Of a DNA stretch of 64,000 bases, positions 1 to 8,619 are shown one piece after another. The stretch is from NCBI RefSeq assembly GCF_900142205.1, contig NZ_FRAA01000003.1, positions 310,001 through 374,000 of the forward strand. The letters run 5' to 3'. The notes beneath the pieces are model-generated. The model was not told the DNA's origin. It did no database searches and saw only the letters and a list, made by a program, of their open reading frames with translations. The position numbers and the translations under genes were made by a program. Position 1 is the first letter of the stretch, and every line of letters starts with the position of its first letter. This DNA is from Reichenbachiella agariperforans (GTDB taxonomy: Bacteria; Bacteroidota; Bacteroidia; Cytophagales; Cyclobacteriaceae).

Positions 1-579
1 TTCATCCTACAGAGTAGACAGATGACGGGGCAGTTTACGATGCACATCGCATCCTCCTTTGCGATAGGACTGATCTGTGCATTTCCGTATGCCTTTTGGG
101 AAATCTGGAGATTTATCAGCCCAGGACTCTATATCAACGAAAAGAAAGTAGCGCGCGGAGCGGTCTTTTGGGTTAGCTTTCTTTTCATGATAGGTGTGGC
201 CTTTGGCTATCTGATCTTGACGCCACTCAGTGTCAATTTCCTATCCAACTACCAGATCGATCCCTCGATTCTCAACGAGTTTGACATCATCTCGTATGTA
301 TCGACAGTGACCACACTGGTATTGGCTTGTGGATTGTTGTTTCAACTCCCAATGGTGGTACTCTTCCTCACCAAAGCAGGGATCATCACTCCTGCAATCA
401 TGAAAGCCTACCGCAAGCATGGCATAGTGGTCATATTCTTTTTGGGAGCTTTGCTGACCCCACCAGACCCGTTTAGTCAGATACTGATAGCTATACCCCT
501 CATCGGGCTCTATCAGATCAGTATCACGGTATCCAAGAGAGCGTATAAGAACAGAGAAAAAGAATTAATCAAATTGTAA
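1..579 (+). CDS. tatC: Sec-independent protein translocase TatC, 5' end outside window
   Basis: TatC is the polytopic inner-membrane receptor of the twin-arginine pathway, which exports folded proteins carrying an RR signal. The frame is open from base 1 (FILQSRQMTGQFTMH), so the ATG at 22 is internal. About 192 residues are visible of a family that usually has 240-280; the N-terminal helix is missing. Family signatures seen are FPYAFWEIWRFISPGLY followed by NEKK, several hydrophobic helices, and the C-terminal LTPPDPFSQ segment. The rpiB start follows 11 bases after the stop, so the two are probably co-transcribed. No tatA is visible. Confidence 0.95.
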   Translation, partial: FILQSRQMTGQFTMHIASSFAIGLICAFPYAFWEIWRFISPGLYINEKKVARGAVFWVSFLFMIGVAFGYLILTPLSVNFLSNYQIDPSILNEFDIISYVSTVTTLVLACGLLFQLPMVVLFLTKAGIITPAIMKAYRKHGIVVIFFLGALLTPPDPFSQILIAIPLIGLYQISITVSKRAYKNREKELIKL

Positions 580-590
580 ATAACAGCAAG

Positions 591-1022
591 ATGAAAATAG
601 CAATAGGCGGTGATCATGCCGGATTTGAATACAAAAGAGACATCATCTCTCACTTACAAAAGTTAGGGCATGAGGTAGAGGATTTCGGGCCAAACACTGC
701 AGATTCGGTAGACTACCCCGATCATGTGCACCCTGTAGCTGACTCCATCGAAGGTGGCAAAAACGAGCTAGGCATCTTGATCTGTGGTAGTGCCAATGGA
801 GTAGCTATGACCGCCAACAAGCACCAAGGTATCCGCGCAGGCCTCTGCTGGGAAGTAGAAGTAGCTGAACTCATTCGTCAGCACAATGATGCCAATATCA
901 TCTGTCTCCCCGCTCGTTTTGTCTCGCTAGATAAAGCCCTCGCAATGGTAGACAAATTCGTCACCACGGAGTTCGAAGGGGGCAGACACCAGACCAGAGT
1001 CGATAAGATTCGTTGTGTTTGA
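591..1022 (+). CDS. rpiB: Ribose-5-phosphate isomerase B
   Basis: A cytoplasmic RpiB/LacAB-family isomerase that interconverts ribose 5-phosphate and ribulose 5-phosphate in the pentose phosphate pathway. The 143-residue length is normal. Seen in the sequence are the N-terminal GGDHAGFEYK loop, the catalytic cysteine in ICGSANG (residue 65), the partner histidine at 98 in IRQHND, and a phosphate-binding arginine in the tail GGRHQTRVDKI. It lies directly behind tatC and ends at a clear rho-independent terminator. Ribulose-phosphate epimerase, the next pathway step, is encoded separately at 41.2 kb. Confidence 0.96.
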   Translation: MKIAIGGDHAGFEYKRDIISHLQKLGHEVEDFGPNTADSVDYPDHVHPVADSIEGGKNELGILICGSANGVAMTANKHQGIRAGLCWEVEVAELIRQHNDANIICLPARFVSLDKALAMVDKFVTTEFEGGRHQTRVDKIRCV

Positions 1023-1051
1023 GCCAATGCTTAAACAATAGACTTTAGAAG

Positions 1052-1080
1052 AAAGCGCAGCAGTTTGTTGCGCTTTTTTA
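1052..1080 (+). terminator. Rho-independent terminator of tatC-rpiB
   Basis: An 8-bp perfect stem AAAGCGCA / TGCGCTTT with a 9-base loop is followed by a run of T, 30 bases after the rpiB stop. Confidence 0.85.
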
Positions 1081-1571
1081 TTGCCTTTCTATTGACACTA
1101 CCAACTTTTCATCATAGACAGGTTAAAACGTTGTCAGTCACTTTTTCCTAAAATGAATAGACTCTTCCACTAATATCTATTATAATAGCTAAGCAGCTCA
1201 TCTGAGAAAACTTCTTTATCTAAGTATGACATAAGCCCTATCAGTAGGCTTATGAAATCCTACTAGAAAAGTATATCTATGAAAACAAGCTTACTACCAA
1301 CCCCCACCATGCCTCTATGGCACACGCGAGCACTTTATACCCTATTCACAGTTATATCCAGCATTGGCAATGTTCATTTGAAGTGTAATAAAAGAATTGA
1401 CGAATTGGCCAAACAGCTGGAAGAGTTGACAAAATATAGTCTAAACCGTTATGACTATGATTACCGAAGTGCATAAGGTAACAAAAGTGTGCAAGTATGC
1501 TGATCTCACCAAAAACGCAAAGTATGTCTAGCAAGTAAATCATTTTTTTAATCTTATAAACACCAACTATT
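1081..1571. other. 490-bp intergenic gap with one hairpin, no convincing gene
   Basis: The only structure seen is an 8-bp perfect inverted repeat CATAAGCC / GGCTTATG (1230-1254, loop of 9) without a T-tract. A 65-codon plus-strand frame at 1279-1476 and a 63-codon minus-strand frame overlap each other; neither resembles a known family. The gap must hold the promoter of the HU-like gene at 1572, but no consensus -7 box was recognised. Confidence 0.5.
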
Positions 1572-2276
1572 ATGTCAAGCTTAAACTACAGTTTGTACGA
1601 AAACAAACTAACCAAAGACGTAGACAATGACTACATCGCCCGTCCGGTAAACAACGTGATCCGCGACCGTCAGGCACTGATCGATGTTATCACCGGACCA
1701 GGCTCCATCCTCAAACCTACCGAAACCACCGCTTCCATAGACGCCTACTGGAACACCATCATAGGCTTTATCGAAAAGGGTGAAAACTATCGTGACGACT
1801 TCATCACGGTCAAATTCGAAATGGGTGGCGTCTACATCACGCTAGACGATCGTTTCGATAGAGATCGTCACTCTCTGGTGGTCAATCTGGTACCTGGATC
1901 AGCACTATCCAAAGCGGCAGCTGCTGTACGACCTACCTACAAGAAGACTCAGGAAGTAGCACCCAACATAGAGACGGTCTACGACTGGGCCAGCGACAGC
2001 ACCAATGAGCTCTTGAGCTCGGAGGGCATAGTCGAAATCTCAGGAGAAGACCTCAAACTCTATGGCACACACGACGAGGAAGGTATCTTCTTCATCAACC
2101 AGGCCAACGGCAGTGAGGTCAAAGCAGAGAAGGTACGCACCAACCTGCCTTCGGAGCTCAGCCTGCAAGCGCCTGTGCTAGAAGCGGGCGAGTACCGCAT
2201 GGAGATCAGGAACACCACCCGCAAAGGCAAAAGCTTAAGAGTGGGCATTTTCGCACAAAAATTCACCGTGTCCTAA
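1572..2276 (+). CDS. HU-like DNA-binding protein with DUF4469-type C-terminal domain
   Basis: A 234-residue protein of the Bacteroidota-specific family that joins an HU/IHF-like N-terminal half (about residues 1-125, with the HU-like GGVYITLDDRFDRDRH strand region) to an Ig-like DUF4469-type C-terminal half (about 135-234, ending in GKSLRVGIFAQKFTVS). The family is known for genome-encoded, often multicopy members; a nucleoid or DNA-binding role is assumed from the fold and its DNA target is unknown. It has no signal peptide, so it is cytoplasmic. It stands alone, followed 14 bases later by a 23-bp tandem palindromic repeat. Base composition resembles the housekeeping genes, unlike the AT-rich genes downstream. 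Confidence 0.8.
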   Translation: MSSLNYSLYENKLTKDVDNDYIARPVNNVIRDRQALIDVITGPGSILKPTETTASIDAYWNTIIGFIEKGENYRDDFITVKFEMGGVYITLDDRFDRDRHSLVVNLVPGSALSKAAAAVRPTYKKTQEVAPNIETVYDWASDSTNELLSSEGIVEISGEDLKLYGTHDEEGIFFINQANGSEVKAEKVRTNLPSELSLQAPVLEAGEYRMEIRNTTRKGKSLRVGIFAQKFTVS

Positions 2277-2290
2277 CTAGACACAGGATA

Positions 2291-2342
2291 GGTCACGGGT
2301 GAGACCGAGTGTCGGTCCCGTACGAGACCGAAGGTCGGACCC
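2291..2342. repeat. 23-bp tandem repeat of palindromic units (about 2.3 copies)
   Basis: Two 23-base units, 2291-2313 and 2314-2336, and the start of a third share the pattern GGTCnC....GAGACCGA..GTC. Each unit folds on itself: GACCGA-gtg-TCGGTC in the first, GGTCCCGTACGAGACC spanning 2314-2329. No T-tract follows, so a simple terminator is unlikely. Confidence 0.75.
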
Positions 2343-2376
2343 AGTAATAATTAAGTATAAAATAATAGCTAACACT

Positions 2377-3276
2377 ATGAAACACATCTACAACCCTATG
2401 GGTTTTCTTCTTATCACTTTGCTGATGCTGCTAGGCTGGCAGAGCAAGAGCCAAAACAGAACAGAGACAATTGCTAAAAAGGACAACCCTTACAAAGTAG
2501 AAAAGATCAAATTCAAAAATGATCAGGGCGAAACTGTCGGTATTTTCGACATAGAAGCCAATAACCCCTTTGCAAAGCAGGTACAAGCAGCCAATGCACC
2601 AGCTGGAAGCAATGCATCAGGTAGAACCACATCTCAGGAAATAAGAGTGAAAGATTTGGTTGGGAACCTTGAAAACTACTTAGAAAAAAATGATGGTGAT
2701 GCGATTGTGGAAAAGGCAAGGAACAAACTTAAGATGATAAAGAATGAGAAAAATGAAGTATGTGGTCTAGTCTATACCCTTGTACTGTCAGATCAAGAAG
2801 GAGTTGTCGGTTTAGATTCAAGAATACTAAAGGTAAATAGCCAAGGAAATGTCACCCAAACAATTACTCTTAAACATGATGCACGTTCGGCAGTAATTTT
2901 CGAAGAAGGTAGAATCATAGGTGTAGTTAAAGGAGGAATTATAGATCACGACGGTCATAAATTTTTTAAAGAGGGTTTTGTATTAATTGATTTGAACAGC
3001 GGCAAAGAGCTACTAGAACTGCCTTCTGATAACCAAACTGTCGCTATCACAAAAACTCACATATATAAAGGCCTTATTCTGGTGGAATTTGATAGATCAG
3101 ATGGTGTAAAATATGTTGCCGTTGACCCTATAAAGAGGATCGTTTATATAAAAGAATTGACACTAAGTGAAAGGCAGAATTTAGTTGACTTAGATAAAAA
3201 CGGTCTGATTTTCAATTTTCCCAGTGGAAAGGCTCGTCTAGAGTTCAAAGAAACATTTACATCTATAAATTATTAA
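2377..3276 (+). CDS. Secreted protein of unknown function
   Basis: The frame is open from 2299, but the ATG at 2377 is preferred because it gives a proper signal peptide (MKHIYNPMGFLLITLLMLL, cleavage expected near SKSQN) and leaves the 23-bp repeats outside the gene. The mature protein has about 275 residues with no family recognised. The middle and C-terminal parts alternate hydrophobic strands and turns (GRIIGVVKGGIIDHDGH, FVLIDLNSGKELLEL), which suggests a beta-rich, possibly propeller-like fold; this is inference. The coding sequence becomes clearly more AT-rich after about 2640. It is 5 bases ahead of the truncated M23-like gene, so the two look like one acquired unit. Confidence 0.6.
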   Translation: MKHIYNPMGFLLITLLMLLGWQSKSQNRTETIAKKDNPYKVEKIKFKNDQGETVGIFDIEANNPFAKQVQAANAPAGSNASGRTTSQEIRVKDLVGNLENYLEKNDGDAIVEKARNKLKMIKNEKNEVCGLVYTLVLSDQEGVVGLDSRILKVNSQGNVTQTITLKHDARSAVIFEEGRIIGVVKGGIIDHDGHKFFKEGFVLIDLNSGKELLELPSDNQTVAITKTHIYKGLILVEFDRSDGVKYVAVDPIKRIVYIKELTLSERQNLVDLDKNGLIFNFPSGKARLEFKETFTSINY

Positions 3277-3281
3277 TAGAA

Positions 3282-3572
3282 ATGCGTCAATATATAGCAA
3301 CGTTAATGTTGATTGGATGTGCACTGTACATAAAAGCACAAAATTCAGAATTAGATTTAAATTACTCTAAATGTGTGAATTGTGACACAGGGGTTTCTGG
3401 AGTTAAATATTTTCAGTATGAAGGATTGGAATCTTTTACCAGTTGGGACATAACAAATGACTATGGCCGAAGAGATTGTTGTAGCACACAGTGGCACAAG
3501 GGTCTTGATATCAGTCCAGAAAGTTATAATAACGATATATGGGCCATCGAAGGTCTACATTTAGATTCATAA
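3282..3572 (+). pseudogene. Truncated M23-type peptidase, secreted N-terminal fragment
   Basis: A 96-residue frame with a signal peptide (cleavage near IKAQN). Its C-terminal part carries the first half of an M23 (lysostaphin-type) peptidase signature: YGRRD followed by QWHKGLDIS, matching the HxGxD zinc-binding and substrate motif. The frame stops 20 residues later, so the second zinc-ligand region (HxH) of the family is absent and the protein cannot be a complete M23 enzyme. The sequence after the stop shows no continuation in any frame before the convergent gene at 3608. Composition is AT-rich like the preceding gene. Alternatively it is a short lipid-free secreted protein that only resembles M23. 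Confidence 0.6.
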
Positions 3573-3607
3573 ACAAGAAAGAAAATCAGTAGGACGAGCT
3601 TAACTCA

Positions 3608-5035
3608 CTAGTCTATTTGCTTGTTTATCCTGACATACACGCTTTCATGTGACGCATGCTCCCTATACTGCGCAGCGATCGTCGGCATCATGCGAAACAG
3701 CTCAGGCACCACCTCTTGCTCGTCTATGATCACCTCTGGCATGTCCGAAGTAAAATTGAGAAACACCTCTGCACTATTGTCAAAATAATTGAGATGCTGA
3801 AGGTGAATCTGAGACAACTGCCAATCTAGGTAAGGAGTCGCGAGACTCGCTCCTTTGTAGTGTTCTATGCCTTCTCCTATCACCAATATGTCCTTACCCT
3901 CTGTCAGCTCCGCATAGGGGCTCGGTTGCACTAGCAGACGCTCTACACCTACCAGTTGATCCACAAACAACCACCCCCGAAGCGGAAAAAGCAGATTAAG
4001 TATAATGGCGACAAAAATCAACAAGAATGTAGCCTCAGCCAATATCCAGTTTTTAATCACCAACAAATGATGTGCTACAAAAAAAGCCATTACAGGCACT
4101 AGATAAATAAACTGAAAAGTAGATCGCTCCTTGACCATAAAAAATGCCAATATCCCTGAGACAAAGAACATAAGCATGACACTCTGAATTTTACTCTGGA
4201 AATTAACGTATTTCCCGATCTTAAACGTCCTATAGATGCTATATAGAAATATCGAAAATGGCACTAGAACCATTATTACCATCCCTTTTCCACTCAAAAA
4301 GTAACTCGGATCTACAGCCCAGATAGACATAAACAAATGATGGTTGTAGACCAAAAAGCTATCATTCCAATAAAAAAATAAGCCACTAAAAATCAACACC
4401 AACAGAAAACCAACAATCAGCAACAGTATCCTCCTAAAAATCGACCCTGTGTACAAGAACAGGGAGATCAAAGTCACCAGCACATAAAATATCGCTGGTA
4501 GATAAAACAACACTGCAATCCCTAGATAAATCCCCGTATACACGAAAAGCTCGTCCTGCGTATGATTATCCATCCGTTTGAACAGGTTGTTCAAAGCCAA
4601 TAGAATAAAAGTCATGCTCATCAGGACAGGCGACAGAGTCAGGAAATCAAAACAAAGATTCATCATGAGTACATACACGATGGCGGGGACATAACTCGGG
4701 CTGTTGTATGCTTTGTTCTTAAGCATTACATTGTTGAATATCGCGGCTTGAAACCCTACCAATATCATAGAGACGATCTGATAGACCAATTGGTGTTTAC
4801 CGAATAGGATATCGAGCCACTTGTAGACGAGTACAGAGAGTGGCGCAGTATAATCCCATACATCTCGGTACATAATCATGCCCTCACCGCCCAGTCGTTC
4901 ACCGAGTAATAGCCATTTCAGCTCTGGTAGTATGAGCGGCACACCACTGAGGAGCACAGCCACTCTAATGATAATCAGTATGAGGAATACCCCGAGTAAT
5001 CTATAGGGATCATTGGCTTTGAAGTAGGAAAGCAA
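3608..5035 (-). CDS. Polytopic membrane protein, glycosyltransferase-39-like topology, function unknown
   Basis: A 475-residue protein with about ten hydrophobic helices across the first 375 residues and a soluble C-terminal tail of about 100 residues. The N-terminal EGMIMYRDVWDYTAPLS segment, placed right after the first helix, resembles the first periplasmic loop of GT-C/PMT-type glycosyltransferases (acidic residue plus YRD.WD..AP), so a lipid-linked sugar transferase is possible; no catalytic role can be proved here. It faces away from rbfA, separated by 92 bases that must carry both promoters, and ends near the truncated peptidase gene. Confidence 0.6.
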   Translation of the reverse strand: MLSYFKANDPYRLLGVFLILIIIRVAVLLSGVPLILPELKWLLLGERLGGEGMIMYRDVWDYTAPLSVLVYKWLDILFGKHQLVYQIVSMILVGFQAAIFNNVMLKNKAYNSPSYVPAIVYVLMMNLCFDFLTLSPVLMSMTFILLALNNLFKRMDNHTQDELFVYTGIYLGIAVLFYLPAIFYVLVTLISLFLYTGSIFRRILLLIVGFLLVLIFSGLFFYWNDSFLVYNHHLFMSIWAVDPSYFLSGKGMVIMVLVPFSIFLYSIYRTFKIGKYVNFQSKIQSVMLMFFVSGILAFFMVKERSTFQFIYLVPVMAFFVAHHLLVIKNWILAEATFLLIFVAIILNLLFPLRGWLFVDQLVGVERLLVQPSPYAELTEGKDILVIGEGIEHYKGASLATPYLDWQLSQIHLQHLNYFDNSAEVFLNFTSDMPEVIIDEQEVVPELFRMMPTIAAQYREHASHESVYVRINKQID

Positions 5036-5127
5036 TTCTGTAGCGGTTTATTCTGTCGTCTATCGAAAAACGAAAATACCGTTTTATTAAGTATAATTTA
5101 AATTAATAGGGATATTTGCATCAAAAT

Positions 5128-5505
5128 ATGAGCAGTACACGACAACTAAAATACGCAGGGTTGATTCAAAAAGACCTGAGCGAGATATTCCAAAAAGATA
5201 GCCGTCATTGGTTTGGCAATGCCTTCATCACTGTTACAGAAGTGAACGTCAGTCCCGACCTCAGTTTTGCCAAAGTGTTTATCAGTCTGATGATGATAGA
5301 CGATCGAGAGGCATTCATAGAGAAAATGGCAGAGAAAAAGCCAGAAATCCGTAAAGCACTGGGACTCAAAATAGGCAAACAAGTCCGCATCGTACCCGAG
5401 CTGCACTTCGTCCTAGACGAATCTCAGGATCATGCACAAAAAATGGACAACATTCTATCCCGACTCAATATCCCCAAAGAGGATAAAGGAAAGTCAGAAG
5501 AATAA
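5128..5505 (+). CDS. rbfA: 30S ribosome-binding factor RbfA
   Basis: A cytoplasmic KH-like factor that matures the 5' end of 16S rRNA in late 30S assembly and supports cold growth. The 125 residues start at the ATG at 5128; a TTG 12 bases upstream would add MHQN and is not needed. Family marks are the N-terminal RQLKYAGLIQKDLSEIF, the VTEVNVSPDLSFAKVFIS strand region and PELHFVLDES near the end. The LolC-type permease gene follows 9 bases later, an arrangement frequently seen in Bacteroidota. Confidence 0.93.
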   Translation: MSSTRQLKYAGLIQKDLSEIFQKDSRHWFGNAFITVTEVNVSPDLSFAKVFISLMMIDDREAFIEKMAEKKPEIRKALGLKIGKQVRIVPELHFVLDESQDHAQKMDNILSRLNIPKEDKGKSEE

Positions 5506-5514
5506 ATCTCCTAC

Positions 5515-6741
5515 ATGCGCCTTCCCCTGTTTATATCTCGTAGATATTTCTTCTCCAAAAAGAAGAAAAACTTCATCAATATCATTGCGATCATTTCGAT
5601 GCTCGTGGTGGCTATCGGTACCGCCGCGCTCATCATAGTCCTCTCCGTGTTCAACGGTATGGAGGATTTACTGCGATCGATATATGGGCAGTTTGATACA
5701 GCGGTGCAAGTGATGCCGGCCCAAGGAAAGTCTTTTCAATACACCGATGATCTCAAATTCAAAATCAACTCCATAGATGGTGTGATGGGAATTACAGAAG
5801 TCATCGAGGACAATGCCTTACTAAAGTATAACAACTCGGAGATGGTCGTCAAAATCAAAGGACTGAGTGAAGACTTCATCGAACAGGGGAGAATGAAAAA
5901 CGCCATCAAACATGGTGAATTTGCACTACAAGACGGAAAACGCCCGCTAGCCATCGTAGGCAGAGGAATACAGTTTAATCTCGGGATATCCCTACGAAAC
6001 GAATTCACCTTCATGGAATTCTACTACCCTAAAAACGTAAAGCCAGGCTCGCTTAACCCATCCAAATATTATAGTCATGCCATCATCTCACCAGGAGGAG
6101 TATTTGCACTAGAACAGCACTATGACGACAACTATGTCTTCGTCCCCATCACTTTCGCAGAAAAATTCCTAGACTATCAGGGCAAGCGTACCGCATTAGA
6201 AATCAGCATAGACTCCCCCGAGTCGACAGCTAGGATTCAAGAAGCACTCCAAGCCTCTCTGGGTTCAGACTATATCGTCCGAAATGCCGATCAACAACAT
6301 GAAGACCTCTACAAGATATTGAAAATCGAAAAGCTGTTTGTCTTCATTGTCTTCTCTCTGATAGTCGCCATCGCATCGATCAACATCTTCTTCTCACTGT
6401 CTATGCTCGTGACCGAAAAGAAAGCCGACATCAGTCTACTCTTTGCCATGGGGGCTACCCGGTCCATGATCCGAAAAATATTCCTGACAGAAGGGGCCAT
6501 CATCGCCTTTATCGGTTCAGGTTGTGGTTTGATCTTGGGGTTTAGCATCGCATGGTTACAGGAGAGTTTTGGTATCATATCGATGGGCGTGGAGTCGGCC
6601 GTCATGCAAGCCTATCCTATCAAAATCATCGCTTCAGATTTTGTATACACTTCGATCAGTATCATTCTGATCACCTTTCTGGCGGGTGTACAGCCCTCTC
6701 TTCGTGCCGCAAGTCAGTCACAGTTTTTGAGAATCAAATAG
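5515..6741 (+). CDS. FtsX/LolC-family ABC transporter permease
   Basis: A 408-residue inner-membrane permease of the LolC/E-MacB class. The order seen is: N-terminal cytoplasmic KKKKNF and first helix (about 22-48), a periplasmic MacB_PCD-type domain of about 215 residues, then three helices (about 273-300, 318-345, 370-398) of the FtsX domain with the family motif near VTEKKADISLLFAMGAT. Such permeases work with an ATPase to extract lipoproteins or other substrates from the inner membrane; the ATPase is not in the window. It is probably translated from the rbfA transcript. Confidence 0.88.
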   Translation: MRLPLFISRRYFFSKKKKNFINIIAIISMLVVAIGTAALIIVLSVFNGMEDLLRSIYGQFDTAVQVMPAQGKSFQYTDDLKFKINSIDGVMGITEVIEDNALLKYNNSEMVVKIKGLSEDFIEQGRMKNAIKHGEFALQDGKRPLAIVGRGIQFNLGISLRNEFTFMEFYYPKNVKPGSLNPSKYYSHAIISPGGVFALEQHYDDNYVFVPITFAEKFLDYQGKRTALEISIDSPESTARIQEALQASLGSDYIVRNADQQHEDLYKILKIEKLFVFIVFSLIVAIASINIFFSLSMLVTEKKADISLLFAMGATRSMIRKIFLTEGAIIAFIGSGCGLILGFSIAWLQESFGIISMGVESAVMQAYPIKIIASDFVYTSISIILITFLAGVQPSLRAASQSQFLRIK

Positions 6742-6779
6742 CGTTTCTTTTTACTGGTGATTCTGTCTAATTTGCCGAA

Positions 6780-7286
6780 ATGAATAAAATCGTAAACTGG
6801 ATCAACCTGTTCACCGACAAGACAGGCTCTTTGGTTTCATACATCAGCGTGATTTTGGTCGTACTCATCGCGATAGATGTCGTTCTGCGTTACCTTTTTA
6901 GCTGGACTAGTTCGGCCAACCAAGAACTAGAATGGCACCTCTTTGCAGCGCTGTTTCTTCTAGGAGCAGCCTACACGCTGCGTCATGACAAACATGTACG
7001 TGTCGACCTATTCTACTCCCGATTCTCCATCAAAACCAAAGCTTGGATCAACCTCCTGGGAACATTAATATTTCTCATGCCCTTTTGTTGGGCGGTGCTC
7101 TATACTTCAGTGCCTTTCGTGATCGATGCTTGGAACATCAATGAATCCAGTCCAGAACCTGGCGGACTCCCACACCGGTTTTTGGTCAAGTCAACCATTC
7201 CGATCAGTGCTATACTTCTGTCACTCCAAGGCGTGGCGATCACGCTTGACAACCTCAGCACGATACTTAACCCGACCGCATCATGA
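6780..7286 (+). CDS. TRAP transporter small permease (DctQ family)
   Basis: A 168-residue membrane protein with four predicted helices (about 15-38, 52-72, 89-110, 135-155) that forms the small membrane subunit of a tripartite ATP-independent periplasmic transporter. The motif NQELEWHLFAALFLLGAAYTL followed by DKHVRVDLFY is typical for DctQ. Its stop overlaps the start of the large permease by 4 bases (ATGA), so the two are translationally coupled. No DctP substrate-binding protein is found beside it, so the substrate cannot be inferred; the family carries organic acids and related anions. Confidence 0.92.
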   Translation: MNKIVNWINLFTDKTGSLVSYISVILVVLIAIDVVLRYLFSWTSSANQELEWHLFAALFLLGAAYTLRHDKHVRVDLFYSRFSIKTKAWINLLGTLIFLMPFCWAVLYTSVPFVIDAWNINESSPEPGGLPHRFLVKSTIPISAILLSLQGVAITLDNLSTILNPTAS

Positions 7287-8590
7287 TCTTAGATTACCTC
7301 CCTTTATTCCTGTTTGCACTGGTTTTTATCCTTATTCTATTTGGCTATCCCGTAGCATTCACGCTCGGCGGTCTCTCCGTCATCACAGGACTGATACTCT
7401 ATGACATAGACTTCTTCTACCTCCTCTCTCTACGGATTTTTGGCACGATGCACAACTTCGTATTGGTAGCCGTACCGCTATTTGTATTCATGGGGATCAT
7501 GCTCGAAAAATCAGGGCTAGCCGAGAGTCTACTCGAAACCATGTCACACCTATTTGGGAGACTCAAAGGAGGGCTCGCCATCTCGGTTGTCATCGTAGGC
7601 GGCATGCTCGCAGCCTCTACAGGAATCGTCGGCGCGACAGTGATCACCATGGGACTCATCAGCCTACCTACTATGCTCAAGAAGGGCTATTCGCCAGAAC
7701 TCGCCACTGGCACGATTGCTAGCTCTGGTACGCTGGGCCAGATCATACCGCCATCTGTAGTACTCGTACTACTCGGTAGTGTACTCAACGTATCAGTCGG
7801 TGATCTATTCACTGCTGCATTAGTGCCTGGTATACTACTCGTAGGGATGTATATCGGGTACATCCTCGTGATTGCCCACCTAAACCCCGCCTCCGCACCT
7901 GCGATCACTGCCGAAGAGAGCGCAGCATTTTGGTCTACTGGAAGTACCAAAAAAGTGATTCACGCTTTCGTGCTTCCCTTTACACTGATACTACTCGTGC
8001 TTGGGTCTATCTTTCTAGGAATCGCCTCTCCTACTGAAGCCGCCGCTGTAGGAGCACTAGGCGCTATCGCTCTGACCGCTTCACAAAAGAAACTAAACTT
8101 CGAAATTTTAAAAGAAGTCATGCGAGACACCACCTTTCTGACCTGCATGGTATTCATGATACTGATCGGTGCTACCTCCTTTTCTCTGGTGTTTCGCGCC
8201 ATGGGAGGAGACAAAATTCTCGCAGACGCCATCACGCAAGCGGGACTCTCACCCAACTTATTCTTATTGACGGTATTGCTCGTGGTTTTTATTGCAGGGT
8301 TCTTCATCGATTTTATCGAGATCATCTTTATCATCGTACCTGTCGCTGCACCGATATTCAGTGCTATGGGGATTGATTTGATCTGGATCGGAATATTGAT
8401 TGCCCTCAATCTACAGACCTCCTTCCTAACCCCACCCTTCGGGTTTTCGTTATTTTATCTGAAAGGAGTCGCCCCACCAGAAATCCGAACAGGACAGCTC
8501 TACCGGGGAATTATCCCTTTTGTAATTATTCAAGTAGTTTTATTGGGGTTAGTAATCCTGTTTCCTGAGATTGTTTCATTTCTACTCTGA
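7283..8590 (+). CDS. TRAP transporter large permease (DctM family)
   Basis: A 435-residue permease with about 11-12 helices; it uses sodium or proton gradients to drive import together with DctQ and a periplasmic binding protein. Typical features are the PLFVFMGIMLEKSGLAE and GTIASSGTLGQIIPPS segments, the FLGIASPTEAAAVGALGA repeat, and LNLQTSFLTPPFGFSLFYLKG near the C-terminus. The full length and intact motifs suggest a working protein. It ends 30 bases before the convergent DUF4249 gene, with no obvious hairpin between them. Confidence 0.94.
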   Translation: MILDYLPLFLFALVFILILFGYPVAFTLGGLSVITGLILYDIDFFYLLSLRIFGTMHNFVLVAVPLFVFMGIMLEKSGLAESLLETMSHLFGRLKGGLAISVVIVGGMLAASTGIVGATVITMGLISLPTMLKKGYSPELATGTIASSGTLGQIIPPSVVLVLLGSVLNVSVGDLFTAALVPGILLVGMYIGYILVIAHLNPASAPAITAEESAAFWSTGSTKKVIHAFVLPFTLILLVLGSIFLGIASPTEAAAVGALGAIALTASQKKLNFEILKEVMRDTTFLTCMVFMILIGATSFSLVFRAMGGDKILADAITQAGLSPNLFLLTVLLVVFIAGFFIDFIEIIFIIVPVAAPIFSAMGIDLIWIGILIALNLQTSFLTPPFGFSLFYLKGVAPPEIRTGQLYRGIIPFVIIQVVLLGLVILFPEIVSFLL

Positions 8591-8619
8591 CATAAAACCC
8601 CACTCGAAAGACTCACGGA

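Noticed and set aside
1279-1476. 65-codon gene in the first intergenic gap
   Set aside because: It overlaps an opposite-strand frame of similar size, has no recognisable family or signal, and its first half is not protein-like.
5116-5127. TTG start for rbfA
   Set aside because: The ATG 12 bases downstream gives the normal RbfA N-terminus, so no unusual start is needed.
7960-8409. 149-codon antisense frame inside the TRAP large permease
   Set aside because: It is a shadow of the plus-strand gene, whose family motifs are complete; the antisense peptide has no domain.
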